Assembly: GCA_914767715.1 (NCBI GenBank)
Contig: OU612075.1
Span: 2,048,001 to 2,108,000, forward strand
Source of the DNA: Membranipora membranacea
Taxonomy: Eukaryota > Bryozoa > Gymnolaemata > Cheilostomatida > Membraniporidae
Length of the DNA stretch: 60,000 bases
Reading direction: 5' to 3'
Position 1 is the stretch's first letter. Each line of letters begins with the position of its first letter. The notes under the pieces were generated by a model. That model worked only from the letters and a program-made list of their open reading frames with translations, was not told the DNA's origin and ran no database searches. Positions 23,401 through 34,851 of this stretch are shown one piece after another. The translations under genes and the position numbers were made by a program.

Positions 23401-26400
23401 GGAGGTGCTTATGGTGCATATTTGATGTGTCATGACTGGTGTCCGCTCTATACCACCATGAGTCTCAATTATAGTCTGAAAAGAAGAAAAATGTATATCA
23501 ATCACCGTGTCATACTTTCAGAGCGATTGTGGCTAAATTAGAGGGAGGGTGTCAACGTGTCGCTGGCTAAAGTATCCTCAATTTGATATATTTGGTATAT
23601 TCGATATTTACCGCAACCCATCACCAAAAAAACTATATATAATACGCGTCTAAGTGATGTAGCAACAATCATGAATCAGAGGATTACATTGTTTGACATA
23701 ATAATTTTGCTGGTGACTCCCAAAATATTGATAGATAAGCATTGGTGATCATTCAAGCCCATACATACCTTGGGTGGGAGGGGGGGTATTGGTGGTGGGT
23801 GACAAGGTGTGAGAAATCTGCTGAGTATGATGCTCTGTCGTATATCTTCTGATTCACTGTCCCCATTCTACGTTCACTCCTCCAAATAGTAAAACTGTAA
23901 AAAATAATCTTGTATGTAGAAATTTCATGATGTGAAGTCAAAACAACGGTAAGATTGTTGTAGAAAAAAATTATGTGCGGAGCTTGGGACACCATATATG
24001 AGTATATCTGTGAGAAATGACCTCCTGACAGCTATCTATTGTATGCCGTCTATAGAATATGATGAAGCTATGACTGTCCACTAAACTCCGAATTGAGATG
24101 TATGTAGGCCCACACGGCCACATCAAAACAGCACTTTTTGAAGTACCATACTATCACAAAGGACAAAAGTATGCAAAGCGAAAGCAGATATAATATATAA
24201 TATAAGCTCAGTGTCAGGCCCAAGGTGAAACAACATTAGCAAATGCTCACTCCGATGGTTTGTTCAAAAGCTTCAGGTGTCATAAATATAACCCCCCCCC
24301 CTAATTCCCTTCTAACAGAGGCACTGTTGAAGTTTAGATCAGAGTACACAATATGACGCAAAAATCATGGCTCAGAATAATTCATTTTAGCAATCAGGAG
24401 TGGGGAAACTTTTCAATATGGAGTAGCGTTGGTTGGGTGGTTGGCCATCAATAATGTTAAGTTGGTTGGATGAAGACATATTTCTTCTTTCTTTGATCCA
24501 GAACCATTACAAGTTCTGTGATAAATGCCTACATTTCAAGTTCCTCCCATTTTACTGGTGACACCAGAAGCGAATCCAAATGCAGAAAAATTGGCTAAAG
24601 CGATAGGGATAATGACATAACATACACTGTGACATTGCATTGACTAGATTGGAAAGCAAGCACTATGTGCTCGACATCTACTTGACTCTTTGTTAGGTTA
24701 TTTACTGAGCATGGTGACAAAAAGTAAGACATTCTCTACCTCAAGAAAAATTTTAATCTAATTTGCATATATTTGGAGCTGCTCCCCCTCCAGCCATCAA
24801 CACAAGACAACATCGTTTTACTTGGATTTTACTAGGATTGGAGCAACCGGAAATGCAGGGGTGAAAATATTTTGATTGACATACAACTTATATTATAATC
24901 ATGTGGGAATTTGCCAACAGCATTTACAGCCATGCTTTTTTTATTGTTATTCAGCAGACTGTTAGTACTGCAATGGTTGTCTGCACTTAGTTTTTGTAGT
25001 AGAGGAGAACTCCGAAGGCACTTGGGTGCCTTTCTCAAGAATTGGATGTGACAACCCTGTCACAACCATCCAATGAGCTCATTAAAACCCAAGTATCTTA
25101 AACTTTTGAACATGAGGTCACCCACTGGAAGTTAATGTCAAGTGACGGAGTTGAGAAAATGTTGGCTAGCCATAATTTTATTACTTCAAGCCATTTTCTC
25201 GAAATGCAAACTTTTCCTATTGAACTAACATTACTCCACTAGAGTAATTCCATCATTGAAAGTGGGGTCAATGGTATTGAAGTAACTCACGGTTTAATCT
25301 TCTGGCAATTTCTGGCGGGGAGCCATGGTTTATTAGCTACTGAATACCATCAAATCATCTTCTGATCTAAAACCACATATTATATATATATACGGGTGTG
25401 AATATTGAGTTTTTTGAGATATTCATATATCACTCTAAATACAATAGGACAATAAACTTGATATTACATAGTATTCAGGATAGTTGTCTAAAGATGATTT
25501 GCAGTAAATTACTCCTCTAGCGGAGGTGGGAGTCTATATGAAGAAATGAGAGCAAATGTTAGCTTGCTTTAAATGTAGCTATTTGTGAATTTTCACTGCT
25601 GCAAATACTTAACTCTCTTAGGGTATACACAATGTTACATTGACTGCCAGCAACTCACATTTCAGCACATATTATATAATATATTGACTATGGACCAAAT
25701 TTGTTTCCCCTGAAACAGCTGAGGTCGGCTCAACAAATATGAATGGCTGAGGATGAACTTTTTTCGCAATTCTTAGTTTTGGATTTTTTTACCAGATGTA
25801 TTATTACTGATGAAAACCGTGTAAGCCCTCTTTCTTTCACCCTATCTAGATATGAAGTTAGGGCACTGAGATCATTGCATTTGGAGCCGGATTCTAACAT
25901 TTTAACATTTTAACAAATTACAAATAACACAACACTTAAAAACCAAAATCACAATCTGATCGCTCACCAGGTGAGTGAGCAATACCTGCTAGGGGTCTCA
26001 CTTTCAAATCTTTCAGTCAATGATTGAACTATATACATTCTGAGCGAGCGATTTGGGAGTGATGTTGTCTAGTTGAAAGACCAAGTGGGCAATAATTTCG
26101 AGTGATGCGATAGTGATAATTTGCTTTAGTAAAGTATCGCTCTTTCTAATTGAAAGACACCCCTGATTGGCAAACTACAGAAGGCTACTAGTAGTGTTAA
26201 TAACTAACAGTTACTAGCTAGACTTCTTAGTTTGTCTACTCATTCTTCACGACTGAGTAGTAGAGTACTATTCTACTACTCAGTCGTGAAGAATGAGTAG
26301 ACTTACAGAGTAGTGTGAGAGTAGCTTACCACTTTATCTGATGAATACTTGTTCTTCCTAACTGCCTTCAAGTTGTTTGACGCGGTAGTCAAATGTCAAT

Positions 26401-29400
26401 AGATGCCAACATCCTGCTAATCCAATGCCTCAGGTACGTTCTTAAATGTAAGGTACAGTAATCAAAATCAAGCAGATATAATGTTCATAAAAAGTTCCAT
26501 AGAGGAGTAAAGTATTCATAGGAGGAAATTTTCTTCATTTTTCGCAGGCTTGAAAAAGCTAACTTCAAGAGTAGCAAACATACGCCCACCCTTTTTTTTC
26601 TTTTTATGGACTTCAACCTTCACTAGCCAAAATTTAATGCTAGCTTACATTAAGTCATCTCAAGACTAGCTAAACTAAATTTTAGCTAATACTTACTCCC
26701 AAGGCTATACGTGTAGTTGACTATAAATTAGAAACAAGTTTTATGCTGTTTAATTTTTTTTAGGGCCTGTGACCTAGAATTACCCACACACCAACATATG
26801 TTGGGAAGTTAAATGCCCCATGATAACCACAATCAAACAATTGACAATACTTTAAGAGACAGATTTCATTATCATTTCATTCACCCCCCCCCCCCCTTCC
26901 TTCACCTGCAATCTACCTTATCAATCTAATTAGTTAACCACTAATTAGGTTGATAAGGTAGATAGCAGGTGAAGGGAGGGAGGGAGGGGGGTCTTTCAAT
27001 GAGTATGAGATATGGTTACCAATTAGGCTACCGATGGTATCCTTGATTTGGACAATCAAATACAAATGATCACTGCGTCAGGGTAGCGAAGAGTATATCA
27101 TGACCCATCATGAATCATAATAATGTAACTATTTGACACTCAGACACTCACTCGGTACATCAAGATTTCTCAGGACAGAATTCAAACCACCAAAGGTTCT
27201 GATGCGTAACTCTGCCATTATCATGCCATACTGAATCAGTCTTTCTCCTGTATTCTCTGCAACAAATATTTAGTTGATGATGTGATAAAGCATGAATATA
27301 ATACATTCTAATGTCCTAAGTACATTATTTGCATTCAAATTATTTGCAGTCTTATAACAAGGCTTTGCTGCTACAAGGTTCATCCCTGGACCCTTCAATT
27401 TTCTCTGCATTGAGAGCTTGATTCTAGCATGTTGCCAAATTACAAATAACACAACACTGGTTAAATCTACAATCCCTATGATGGAAACAGATTTGCCAGC
27501 CATTGGTGAAGAAGTTTGTGAAGTTTATATCTGGTGTCTTGGAATGGAAACACTCGATCTATAGGTTTTATCAGCACATAACGCCAGCAAATTTGTAACT
27601 AAAATGATCATTCAAGATAATGAGCTGTGGCAAGGAGGGTGGAATATAGGGAAGAGGTGACTTGATGTTGCGAGATGGAAAGAGTTGTTCCCTCCATGAA
27701 AAAAAGAGCACAACTCCGATAGTCACTGAACTCCTAATTACACTAACTGGCCGGCTTCAATGAAAAATTCTTGCTGAGGCCTGCCAGTGTTCAAGCAGTT
27801 TTACCAAATTTATGCCATGATACTTCAACGATTGCACCGACGCAATTATCATCAGTTAGCCTACACATATCACCTGACATTTATATCATTATATTACTAA
27901 CGATGCTCGATGCAAGTGGAACAGTGGAGATATCGATGCTTATAACCCCAGCCATCTCAAGCCTTTCTGGGTCAGTTCCCTGCTGCAACCTAATCAAATT
28001 TTACAACCGAAATTGAAAACTTGATTGTCTGCTTACCTGTTTGAATTGAGTAAGCTGAACGACTATTGATACTACGAGTTGTATCACATCTGCTATAAAC
28101 CACCCAAACACTCTCTTCTTCATTGTACTGTTCTCAGTACTATTCTGCGGTCTGTGTTGCTTTACAATGTAGACTAAAATACAAAAAAATCTGCAATCAA
28201 AAGGAGTCATTTCTTGTATCTAGGCCTATCTACTTTTTTCCCAAATTAACAAGACGAATAATTAAACCAGCGTTATACTCTAGAGAGCTAGTACCTCTAC
28301 AACACTTGAATACATCATTCTATTGATGAAGATTTACATTTGGGAAACTTTTGCAATTGTGTGCAAGCTGGCAATGGTCTAGTTTCTCTCAGCAACCAAT
28401 TTCTCTACTCTCCAACTACAGACCCCTATAGCCAATGGTTGTCAGTGGTTGACCCTGAATTAAGGCGAAGTACATGCTTGCAACTCAAAGGGCCCACACA
28501 TGTAATATTATATGCAATCCGCCCCCCTCCCCGATCACTGCTTATTATAATGAAATGACCACTGTGACGCAGTTGAGACTCTGTACAGCCAACAAATCAT
28601 TCGAATTCAATACCATTGGCAAAAGGCAAGGTCTGCACTGGTTTCCTTCCTCTGGTGATCGGGGTTGGTATATTATTTATTACATTATAGACCAGGGAAT
28701 ATTTCAATTAGCATGAGCTGTGCTTTGTAAACCAAAAGATCATTACAACTTAAATGCTCAATATCCTCGCTCCTTAGATAAATTTGTTCGCAAATAGTTC
28801 ACACAAGAGTGAGCATAGTTCAATTGATTAGTGGCCAATTCTCGAACGAAGCTAAAAGCAGGTCTCGCCTACTAAGCTAGATGATGATGTACCACTTGGT
28901 CTTATATGCGCATGCTTGATCAGTAAATAAAGTGTATACTAATATGTATATAGTTTGTATTTAAGGGTGACCCCACCAGTCTCAGACAGTTGGGAATGGT
29001 TGACATAAAGCAATAATGATCCGTCAGTTGCGCCGAGGCAAAGCCTATGCACACACTTTATACAAATACAAGACCCAGCCTACATAGGCTGTAGTTGTAG
29101 TAAAGAGAGGGGGCATTTCCTTACAATGTAAAGTATGTAGGCCTACATGTAGCCATAGTAGATTAGCAATAACAGTTCTAGACAATTAGTTGCACGAGAG
29201 TTGCCCACCTAAACATGCCACCACCAACAAACAACAAAGCGAGGAGTAAGGAGTAAACTCCTTGGACTTGTATGAGCCTCCCCCCCCTCTTACAACTCTT
29301 AGGAGTCCTTCTCATTGCTTGATATTACACTGCACATGTACATTGGACTGGTACCATTGGCAAACTACAGAAAGCTACTAGTAGTGATAGTAACTAACAG

Positions 29401-31646
29401 TTACTAGCTAGACTTCTTAGTTAGTCTACTCATTTTTCACTCACAACTGAGTAGTAGAATAGTAGTGTACCAAATAAATTAAATACTAAATAACATTTAT
29501 TTACCTGAGAGCTACAACAAATTGATTCAATCAAGTCCATTCACAGCTGATCTAATTTCATTCTTCTTCTTGTGAAGCTGAGTTGGCTCATCATCTCTTC
29601 ATCGTGGTCTTATGTGTCTGTGAAGTAACTGATTGGTGCCACTGAGTCTGACTGCTGTTCAGAAAGTTGACTACTAGCAATATCGATAACTAACTCAGTG
29701 TTCCCCAACACAGATATTGTAATCAGTATGAAGTTATTGAACAGGCCAATAAGAAAAAAGTAAGATGTAATGGGCCAATCATATCAAAGCCTGTGAAAAT
29801 TCGAAGAGAGAGGGCAACTCTTCATTTTTGAAGGTTCTAACGTGAGAGGGCAATTCCGAACCAGTTACCTTATTACCCTGGAGTAATAGTCACTGAGAAA
29901 TCTCATACTGAGGCTTGCTTCAATTGCCATGAGCTATGCTTGTCATAATTTAAACTTCGCTTATTTATCTAAATCTATGGGTTTATGAATTCCTAGCCAG
30001 GTTGCTCAATTTAATCTGAGGGAAACTGCAAATTAGGGCAAGTCATAAGAAGATGAGTGGTGACCTTGAATCCCAAGAAGTGACCAAAACTCTCAAAAAT
30101 ATTTGTCTCTTTTGCTGTCAGTTCGATGAAAAGTTTTGATCTCTACTTTGAACAGAAAAGATGCAAGCAAAAATGGGTTGACACATCTAGGCAGTCTCAC
30201 CAGCGCCATTAGTTTGTAAGATTTTTTCCAGACAGACAACATGCTGGTTACTCCATATATTATTATAGCTACACCACTGATAACCATAAACATGGCTGCT
30301 TTGAAGAGTGAGGGGCGTGTAGCCTCACCAAACACGTGAGCAAAGGCCATCACCATACTACCGCCATTAGCTGGGCTCATATCGACGAATACAAATATAC
30401 CTAGTCCGAGCACTGCTGCACCAAGAACCTTCAGCGATAGAAACAGGAATTTATTAATTATGTTTTATGATGCCTAGAGTTAGACAACCGTAAGAATTAA
30501 AAAGACATTGCAGGAAAAATGTTATTTTAGCAACCTTCCCACAATGTAACTTGATTCTCAAATTCCCCAGACGACTAGGTGAATCTAAAAAATGTTCTTA
30601 TTGGCATATTCTCAGCTGGATATCCCGAAAATTGTATTGTTGGATGTGCCATAAAATGCGCTATAAGAGGGTATTAAGGGGTCTTCCTGCTCTATGGCTA
30701 TTTCTCATGTAAAACCACATCTTGGGTAGAGCTTAGCTACCTGGTATTAGGTAAGATGTGCCGTTTGAGAACCAACCATTCACATGCTATAGTAGTTTGT
30801 AGCTATGGGATGGTTGGATAATAATTCTTGTCAGGCAGACAGTTTATTATGTTCTTTATTATTTGCATAGACTAAACTGAAAAACCAACAGGTGATAGGC
30901 ACAGACCTTTTTCCATAGAGCGGTATCTTATAGTAATTGGGAAACTGATTAAAATTGATCATGGTGTAGATTTTATGAAGACTTATATTTATCAGATCAT
31001 AATTCAGTTACAACATGGCTCTGAGATCAGAGAGTCCCAAACCCAAGCCTGGAAGTTTTCTTGGTAATTCACAATTTTGTATTGTTAATGAACACGGATT
31101 CATCCCCTCCCATGTGAAGTGGGAATAACTACTGTAATTACAAACCGTCATCTCATTTTGTTTGCTGCTCTTTTTCAATAATAGAAAGTATGGCCATTTT
31201 AATCACAGGATTTGTATGGCCAATTTCTATCAACGAACTGATTGTTGCATGGCTTAAAGAAGTCAAACTCGCCCAAATCAACCAAACAAAGCCAGCACAA
31301 CATAGGCAAGGGTATGTTACTTTATTATAGCAGAAGTTCCTAGCCAATACTTTATTTTGAAATGTTTATAAAATGTTTAACAGGACATACTCAAGTAACA
31401 ACAGCAGCAGGATATGCGGGTCCCTTAGCCGAAGAAGAACAAAAATTCCAGTTTTATTCAAATGGCTGGCATGCCAGTCCTTTGTGGAACATGAAGAATT
31501 GAAAACCTTCATCAAAGTTGAACTTGAGAAGTGTAAATGTGTAATATTATAACTATACTCACCGAACACATCAGACTGAATACAAAGAGTGTAAAACTAA
31601 AAATCTTCTCGGTGACTACTAACGCTTTATCACACTCCTCAATCAT
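14429..31646 (-). CDS. Tetraspanin (seven coding exons, 361 aa)
   Basis: Exons in transcript order: 31563-31646, 30201-30428, 17239-17313, 16954-17064, 16158-16356, 15526-15704, 14429-14638. All junctions have GT-AG borders and reading-frame phase is kept across all six. The first exon starts with MIEECDKALVV and the start of TM1 (about residues 14-38, LFVFSLMCS then VLGAAVLGLGIF); TM2 is about residues 76-96, TM3 105-125 and TM4 275-300. The large extracellular loop of about 145 residues has the family hallmark FECCG (residues 167-171), preceded by WDFVQKE, and further cysteines at 208, 209, 251 and 266 (MGCYDSL), so six in all for three disulphides. Tetraspanins organise membrane microdomains and bind partner receptors. 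The cytoplasmic tail of about 60 residues is long for the family and ends in an acidic stretch. Intron 2 spans nearly 12.9 kb. Confidence 0.9.
14720..14793. repeat. Dispersed repeat, copy near 14.7 kb
   Basis: The segment containing catgccaagtagagcat and ttatcataagtaactgc is found again at 48615-48685 in the same orientation, and its second half in inverted orientation at 50620-50660. It is probably part of a short non-autonomous element. No coding potential. Confidence 0.6.
14794..14829. repeat. Perfect 16-nt-arm hairpin in a tetraspanin intron
   Basis: The arms tcaattgacaatttaa (14794-14809) and its complement (14814-14829) enclose a 4-nt loop. It adjoins a dispersed repeat shared with 48618-48690 and, inverted, with 50620-50690. 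Confidence 0.8.
15242..15476. mobile_element. MITE-like element with GGCCGTAG ends, copy 1
   Basis: This stretch in the last tetraspanin intron matches, in inverted orientation, the element at 54241-54489. Shared landmarks are ggccgtag, taggggaggcaaaag, agctcc, tagcaaatagaa, cccagaggagctgattctga and tagctttctaggggaggcag. One end carries an inner inverted repeat, tctaggggaggcag and ctgcctcccctaga. It has no open frame and probably moved using another element's transposase. Confidence 0.65.
16701..16854. repeat. 11-bp minisatellite, 14 exact units
   Basis: The unit caacactgaag is repeated 14 times without a mismatch, in the intron between tetraspanin exons 4 and 5. Since 11 is not a multiple of 3, all three frames on the minus strand read the same repeated peptide, which explains the overlapping open frames there; none is a gene. 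A short CAG run (16862-16876) follows. Confidence 0.95.
17400..19110. repeat. Tandem array of a ~348-bp unit in tetraspanin intron 2
   Basis: A unit with the landmarks agcttcttttgtagctggca, agctacagacctcagatttt, ccggcagcagggcagcaa and tccaatgatataaaaattt is repeated, beginning near 17415, 18000, 18337, 18685 and 19033 (the last partial). The three central starts are spaced by 348 bp. The first interval is longer because about 240 bp of other sequence (17745-17985) interrupts it. Each unit contains a conserved hydrophobic-free, stop-rich sequence, so no coding function is suggested. Tandem arrays of this size are typical of local satellite growth. Confidence 0.85.
17885..17949 (+). repeat. tRNA-like fragment (SINE head or tRNA pseudogene)
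   Basis: Within the sequence that interrupts the 348-bp array, tagctcagtgg and ggttcgagt lie about 35 bp apart, as A and B boxes of a tRNA would. The ends do not pair into an acceptor stem, so it is not a working tRNA gene. It could be a SINE head of a family different from that at 9691-10022. Confidence 0.4.
19745..19860. repeat. Dispersed repeat, first of an inverted pair
   Basis: The segment from taatctacactccttggga to gtgggtagagagaggcaaag is found in reverse complement at 21775-21905 with roughly 85-90 percent likeness by eye. The two lie 2 kb apart facing each other. A 112-codon open frame here has no family features and is not kept in the other copy. Confidence 0.65.
20635..20686. repeat. 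22-nt-arm hairpin in tetraspanin intron 2
   Basis: The arms 20635-20656 and 20665-20686 are reverse complements with one or two mismatches around an 8-nt loop (atacagtg). Stem and loop size resemble a short microRNA precursor, but there is no other support for that. Confidence 0.7.
21775..21905. repeat. Dispersed repeat, second of an inverted pair
   Basis: Reverse complement of the segment at 19745-19860. It is preceded by a weak inverted repeat around aagtaacagg and ctgttactcc (21741-21770). The pair could be the ends of a larger element or two separate MITE insertions. Confidence 0.6.
23320..23475 (-). CDS. Candidate terminal exon, minus strand (speculative)
   Basis: On the minus strand a strong pyrimidine tract and acceptor (tttcttcttttcag) at 23476 opens into 51 codons starting TIIETHGGIERTP and ending with a stop at 23320. 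The composition, with a Ser/Thr-rich middle and Cys pairs near the end, looks possible for a C-terminal tail. No partner exon with a matching phase is certain and there is no family match. It lies inside the tetraspanin intron on the same strand, so it could be an alternative last exon, part of a nested gene, or chance. Confidence 0.2.
   Translation of the reverse strand, partial: TIIETHGGIERTPVMTHQICTISTSSDSELSQKSHSYICAALCCHCILLNR
25965..26165. repeat. Dispersed ~200-bp repeat, copy 1
   Basis: Landmarks ctcactttcaaatc, gctatatacattctgag (here aactatatacattctgag), gaccaagtg and tttagtaaag.atcgctctttctaatt are shared in order with 35017-35215 at perhaps 85 percent. This copy is in tetraspanin intron 2 and the other in SLC5 intron 1. 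It is non-coding and presumably a non-autonomous element. Confidence 0.75.
26234..26302. repeat. Perfect hairpin with 31-nt arms and 7-nt loop
   Basis: The arms at 26234-26264 and 26272-26302 are exact reverse complements. The left arm and about 65 bp before it (26168-26264, starting tggcaaactacagaa) recur at 29358-29460 as a single arm without the right half. So the hairpin is a foldback derivative of a dispersed repeat, or the other copy lost its second arm. Confidence 0.9.
26625..26695. repeat. Dispersed 'gctagct' repeat family (this and three other copies)
   Basis: A segment of about 60 bp reading aatgctagcttacattaagt, then catctcaaga, then ctagctaaactaaattttag occurs also at 655-712, in reverse at 35279-35345, and at 59082-59130. 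The four are diverged. The copies at 26.6 and 59.1 kb also share the preceding ggagtaaagtattcataggagg-like sequence, so the true repeat is about 180 bp long. Confidence 0.6.
26895..26979. repeat. Hairpin with 40-nt arms and 5-nt loop
   Basis: The arms 26895-26934 and 26940-26979 pair with about three mismatches around taacc. The outer ends run into a C-tract on the left and a G-rich tract on the right, which would lengthen the stem further. It is in tetraspanin intron 2. Confidence 0.8.
27881..28123 (-). CDS. Candidate small two-exon membrane protein nested in tetraspanin intron 2 (speculative)
   Basis: Exon 28037-28123 starts with ATG and encodes 29 residues, MKKRVFGWFIADVI and a further hydrophobic stretch, ending at a good donor (acag/gtaagc) in phase 0. 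Exon 27881-27982 begins after ggttgcag in phase 0 and gives 33 residues with a second hydrophobic stretch and a stop. The product of 62 aa would have one or two membrane segments. The first exon is about the length and hydrophobicity of the tetraspanin TM3 exon at 17239-17313, so it could instead be a decayed or alternative tetraspanin exon. No homologue is recognised. Confidence 0.25.
29358..29462. repeat. Single-arm copy of the 26.2-kb foldback repeat
   Basis: It shares ggcaaactacagaaagctac and gacttcttagttagtctactc with 26168-26264. The sequence after the arm is not the reverse complement, so no hairpin forms here. Confidence 0.7.
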
Positions 31647-31649
31647 TGC

Positions 31650-31745
31650 TTCGACTACTAGTACTAGGGTCTTCTACTACTAGTACTAAGGTCGACTACT
31701 ACTAGTACTAAGGTCGACTACTAGGAGCTTCTACTACTTCAATTA
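31650..31745. repeat. Short tandem repeat directly upstream of the tetraspanin start codon
   Basis: Units of about 20 bp built on ctactactagtacta(a/g)gg occur three to four times, ending only a few bases from the ATG at 31646. It would lie in the 5' UTR or core promoter of the tetraspanin. The stop triplets it contains on the minus strand exclude an N-terminal extension of the protein. Confidence 0.7.
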
Positions 31746-31746
31746 C

Positions 31747-34700
31747 TAATATGAGATTTGTTTCCCCCTACATATTCATGTCGTCGTCGAGTCCGCTGTT
31801 AAGGGTACACAGACATTCTTTAAATGTCATTCACTACCTCATGGTGAAGCAACTCTAACCTCATGTTCTGAAAGACCCGTTCTAACTAAATAATGTTTAA
31901 ACACTATTTTTTTTAATTTGCAGACAATATGTTTGAAAAGAATAATGTCATGCAGATAAAAATGTTTGAAAAGTAACTTGCTTTGACGCTTACCCTAGTC
32001 ACATCTGCTTGCAAGCTAGGCGGAACTATGTGAGATGCCTGTATTGTGCCAACTCAAGACTTTATATGTTATACATGTAATATTCATGCTTGTAAACCAA
32101 ATCAGCGGAAGCCCAACATGATTATCAAATACTTCACTGGGTTTTCGTTTATAGTACTCCCCATGACTTGACATGACACAACATCTTATTCAAGGCTGAC
32201 ATTCATGAGAGCTACATTTTGCAGTCAGTGGGAGTAACATGTTAGTAGACATCTTTGGTTGGTTGGTTAGTGTGTTGGATGGTGGGTCGAGTTTTCTTTT
32301 GGCCTTGTCTGAGAATCCCCCTTAAATTCAGCTCACTGATATGAGCTACTAAGGACAAAAAACTGTCAATTCCGTCTGTATACTATATGGCTGTAACCAT
32401 AAATTTTTTCTCGCCGCGACACTAACATGTATGTGATTTATATATTTCTGTTCACAGGACCAAGGAACCAAGGGCATGAAATCCTGTTTCTATTGAATGA
32501 TTGGTATTTTAGCAGAACCAGCATTTTCTATTCCTATAATTTTAGAATTGGCATGAGATATGCTTCAATGATGACTTGATTAGTCACATGGTGGTAGCAA
32601 CATACATCCAAAATCATTGATATGAATAAAAATATATACCTCAGTGTCCAAAATTTTGAAAAACCAGGGTCTCTGGAAAAGTTTGACGGCCTAACCTATT
32701 TTTTTGATTTTTGTCTGTTCAAATTTAATACTTATATACCTCCACATACAAGCCTGATACCACGTAACCTTCATGTGACCAATTTCTGCTATGAATCTCT
32801 GAACAAGACACGTAAATAAAGCTCAATGTTTGTGAGTAATGATGTCAGTGGACTGGACGAGCGCGAGCTGGATCTTCGAGCTCATTCTCATGGCTTGAAC
32901 AGCCCTGAATTTTGCTCAGCTCGACCTCATGAAATAACATATGACCAATCAATGCTCAATCAAAGTTTATCAATGAATATGAAGCAGTGAGCATCACCTT
33001 CAATCACAAACCTACGAAGTGATGAAATAATTTGTTCATCAAATCAAAACACAAGGGTAGTTATCTCTGTTGATTCTCAGACAGTTTTACCTTGACTTTA
33101 CGTGGGGTTGGGGGCTGGGGGTGGGGTCAGTATCAACAAAGACAACTACGAATCAGAGTGCCAGTCACTATAAGTTCCTGTAACAACTGACAGAAAACTC
33201 AGGCTAAACTATAGTAGTTTGTACTGCAGTTGCTTAGCACAATCTAAAGCACTGCAGATAAGCCCTAAAATAGGCTAATAAGCATAGATTTTAATGCTAC
33301 CATCTAACAAGATTTTCATGAATTAGATGCAATGTTACGTTTAAGCTTAGGACAGTGATCAAGATACTATATAGTAAAGCCGATATCAAATTTTAACAAC
33401 TAAACAGCTGGTTGACTAGTTAAGGAAAAGTATGTGTGCAACGCTGATGTTCTAAGGTAAGTCATCTTTGTGAAAAAGTCATATAGCAAGGTTTTCATGA
33501 CAGCTCTAGCGGTAAATCAGATACTTGATAGCGTTTTTCCGGGTTGCAATGGTTAGAGATAGGAATGCTTGTGGGTCTATGATTGAAGTGGTTACTAGAT
33601 ACTGAAGTGTGCTGTTGCTGTAGTTAACTTGTCATGTCGGATTTTGGCCTATGTGAAAAATTACCTAATTTCTCGACTTTCAACGACCTTATTAATTATA
33701 AGTATTCTTGAAAAATCTGAAAGCTGGATAGATTCGTTTAGGTAACTCACTATCTGTTCATCCATCATCGACCCGGAGTGTATGGGGGAGGGGTGGCACC
33801 ACAACCTCAAAATCAGAAGAGATTGGACAATCAAGTGACTATCCGCCATGGATTGAACGAGACCTCTGTTTTCATGAAGAGAAGAACCCAGGAAATAGAA
33901 AGTGTTTGTTGCATGCAAACTCTTTTAATATAACTTTACATTTCATTCACTTGTGTTTTCTGACCTTCCACTCAGAGTGCGAGGCTAATTTTAAAAGCCG
34001 TTGGGTGCCTACTGCCTATCATTGTTTTTCTTTGCCGAATGTGTATAAGTATGAAGTATAACATGTGATCGATGCTGCTGTCACTTATTTTTTAATTATT
34101 GACAGCCAGTGTGACTGTATGTGAGCTAACATTCCTCTTCTCAAATTTTATTCTAATTTTGAACATATTCAGTAGCCACATTTTAGCTGTCATCAAACCG
34201 AAAACTCAACTCAGTGACCCTCAAGAAAATTAAACTGAGCCTAGTGCTGCACAATAAACCAAAAGAGCTGTCTTGTTGAAAAACCAGTATAAGTCTTGGA
34301 GTAACCATTTAGTTTCGAACCTTTACTACTGAATTGAAATTAAGTTTGACATCACGATATGGCGACAGAAATAGGTGAACGATATACTGAGACACAGCAC
34401 TAAATGATATGTAAATTATAATAATATGTCACTCAAAATATCAGTGGCAAGGTCATTTTGTAGGCCCACAATCACTTGAAGTGGAAACCTGAAAACTGGG
34501 GTGAAATTAAATTTAGAAAAACACCTTGCTACAAACATATAAATACCATAAGCATTTTTATGAACCCTTGATAACACATTAACGACTGTTATGGGTGTTA
34601 GGTATATCATGAAATTAAGTAAGGGGAGTGTAGCAAAAGTGATTCAATACGCCCCTGCAGAAATCTAGCGTACAACATGATAGGTCGCTGGCATGATGTT

Positions 34701-34851
34701 TTACATTCTAACCGCATTATAATTGTGAAGACAGCTGTGTGAAACTCAAAATAGTATCCAGTATTTTATACATTCACTGCAAAGATAATATTTTTGACAG
34801 GCAGCACAGTCTGGAGCAGCAAAAAGCCACAGGGAGTGACGTCAGCGGAAC
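31747..34851. other. Intergenic region between divergent tetraspanin and SLC5 genes
   Basis: No open frame above 90 codons and no splice-linked exon chain is seen. It should hold the promoters of both genes; no clear TATA box was found at either start. A G-rich stretch at 33104-33127 and a weak palindrome-free AT background are all that stand out. Confidence 0.55.

Larger units (their letters stand above)
19111..30200. other. Main part of the 12.9-kb second tetraspanin intron
   Basis: Besides the repeats and speculative exons given separately, no gene is seen. The segment at 27415-27470 shares a 22-bp core (gtgttgtgttatttgtaatt on the minus strand) with 25895-25945, another sign of dispersed repeats. 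An isolated phase-1 open segment at 27130-27250 on the minus strand (starting NTGERLIQYGMIM) could be an exon but has no partner. Confidence 0.5.

Noticed and set aside
31153-31347. 64-codon minus-strand frame as a tetraspanin exon
   Set aside because: It lies between tetraspanin exons 1 and 2 and has hydrophobic patches, but exons 31563-31646 and 30201-30428 join directly in phase to give a complete TM1, leaving no place for it.
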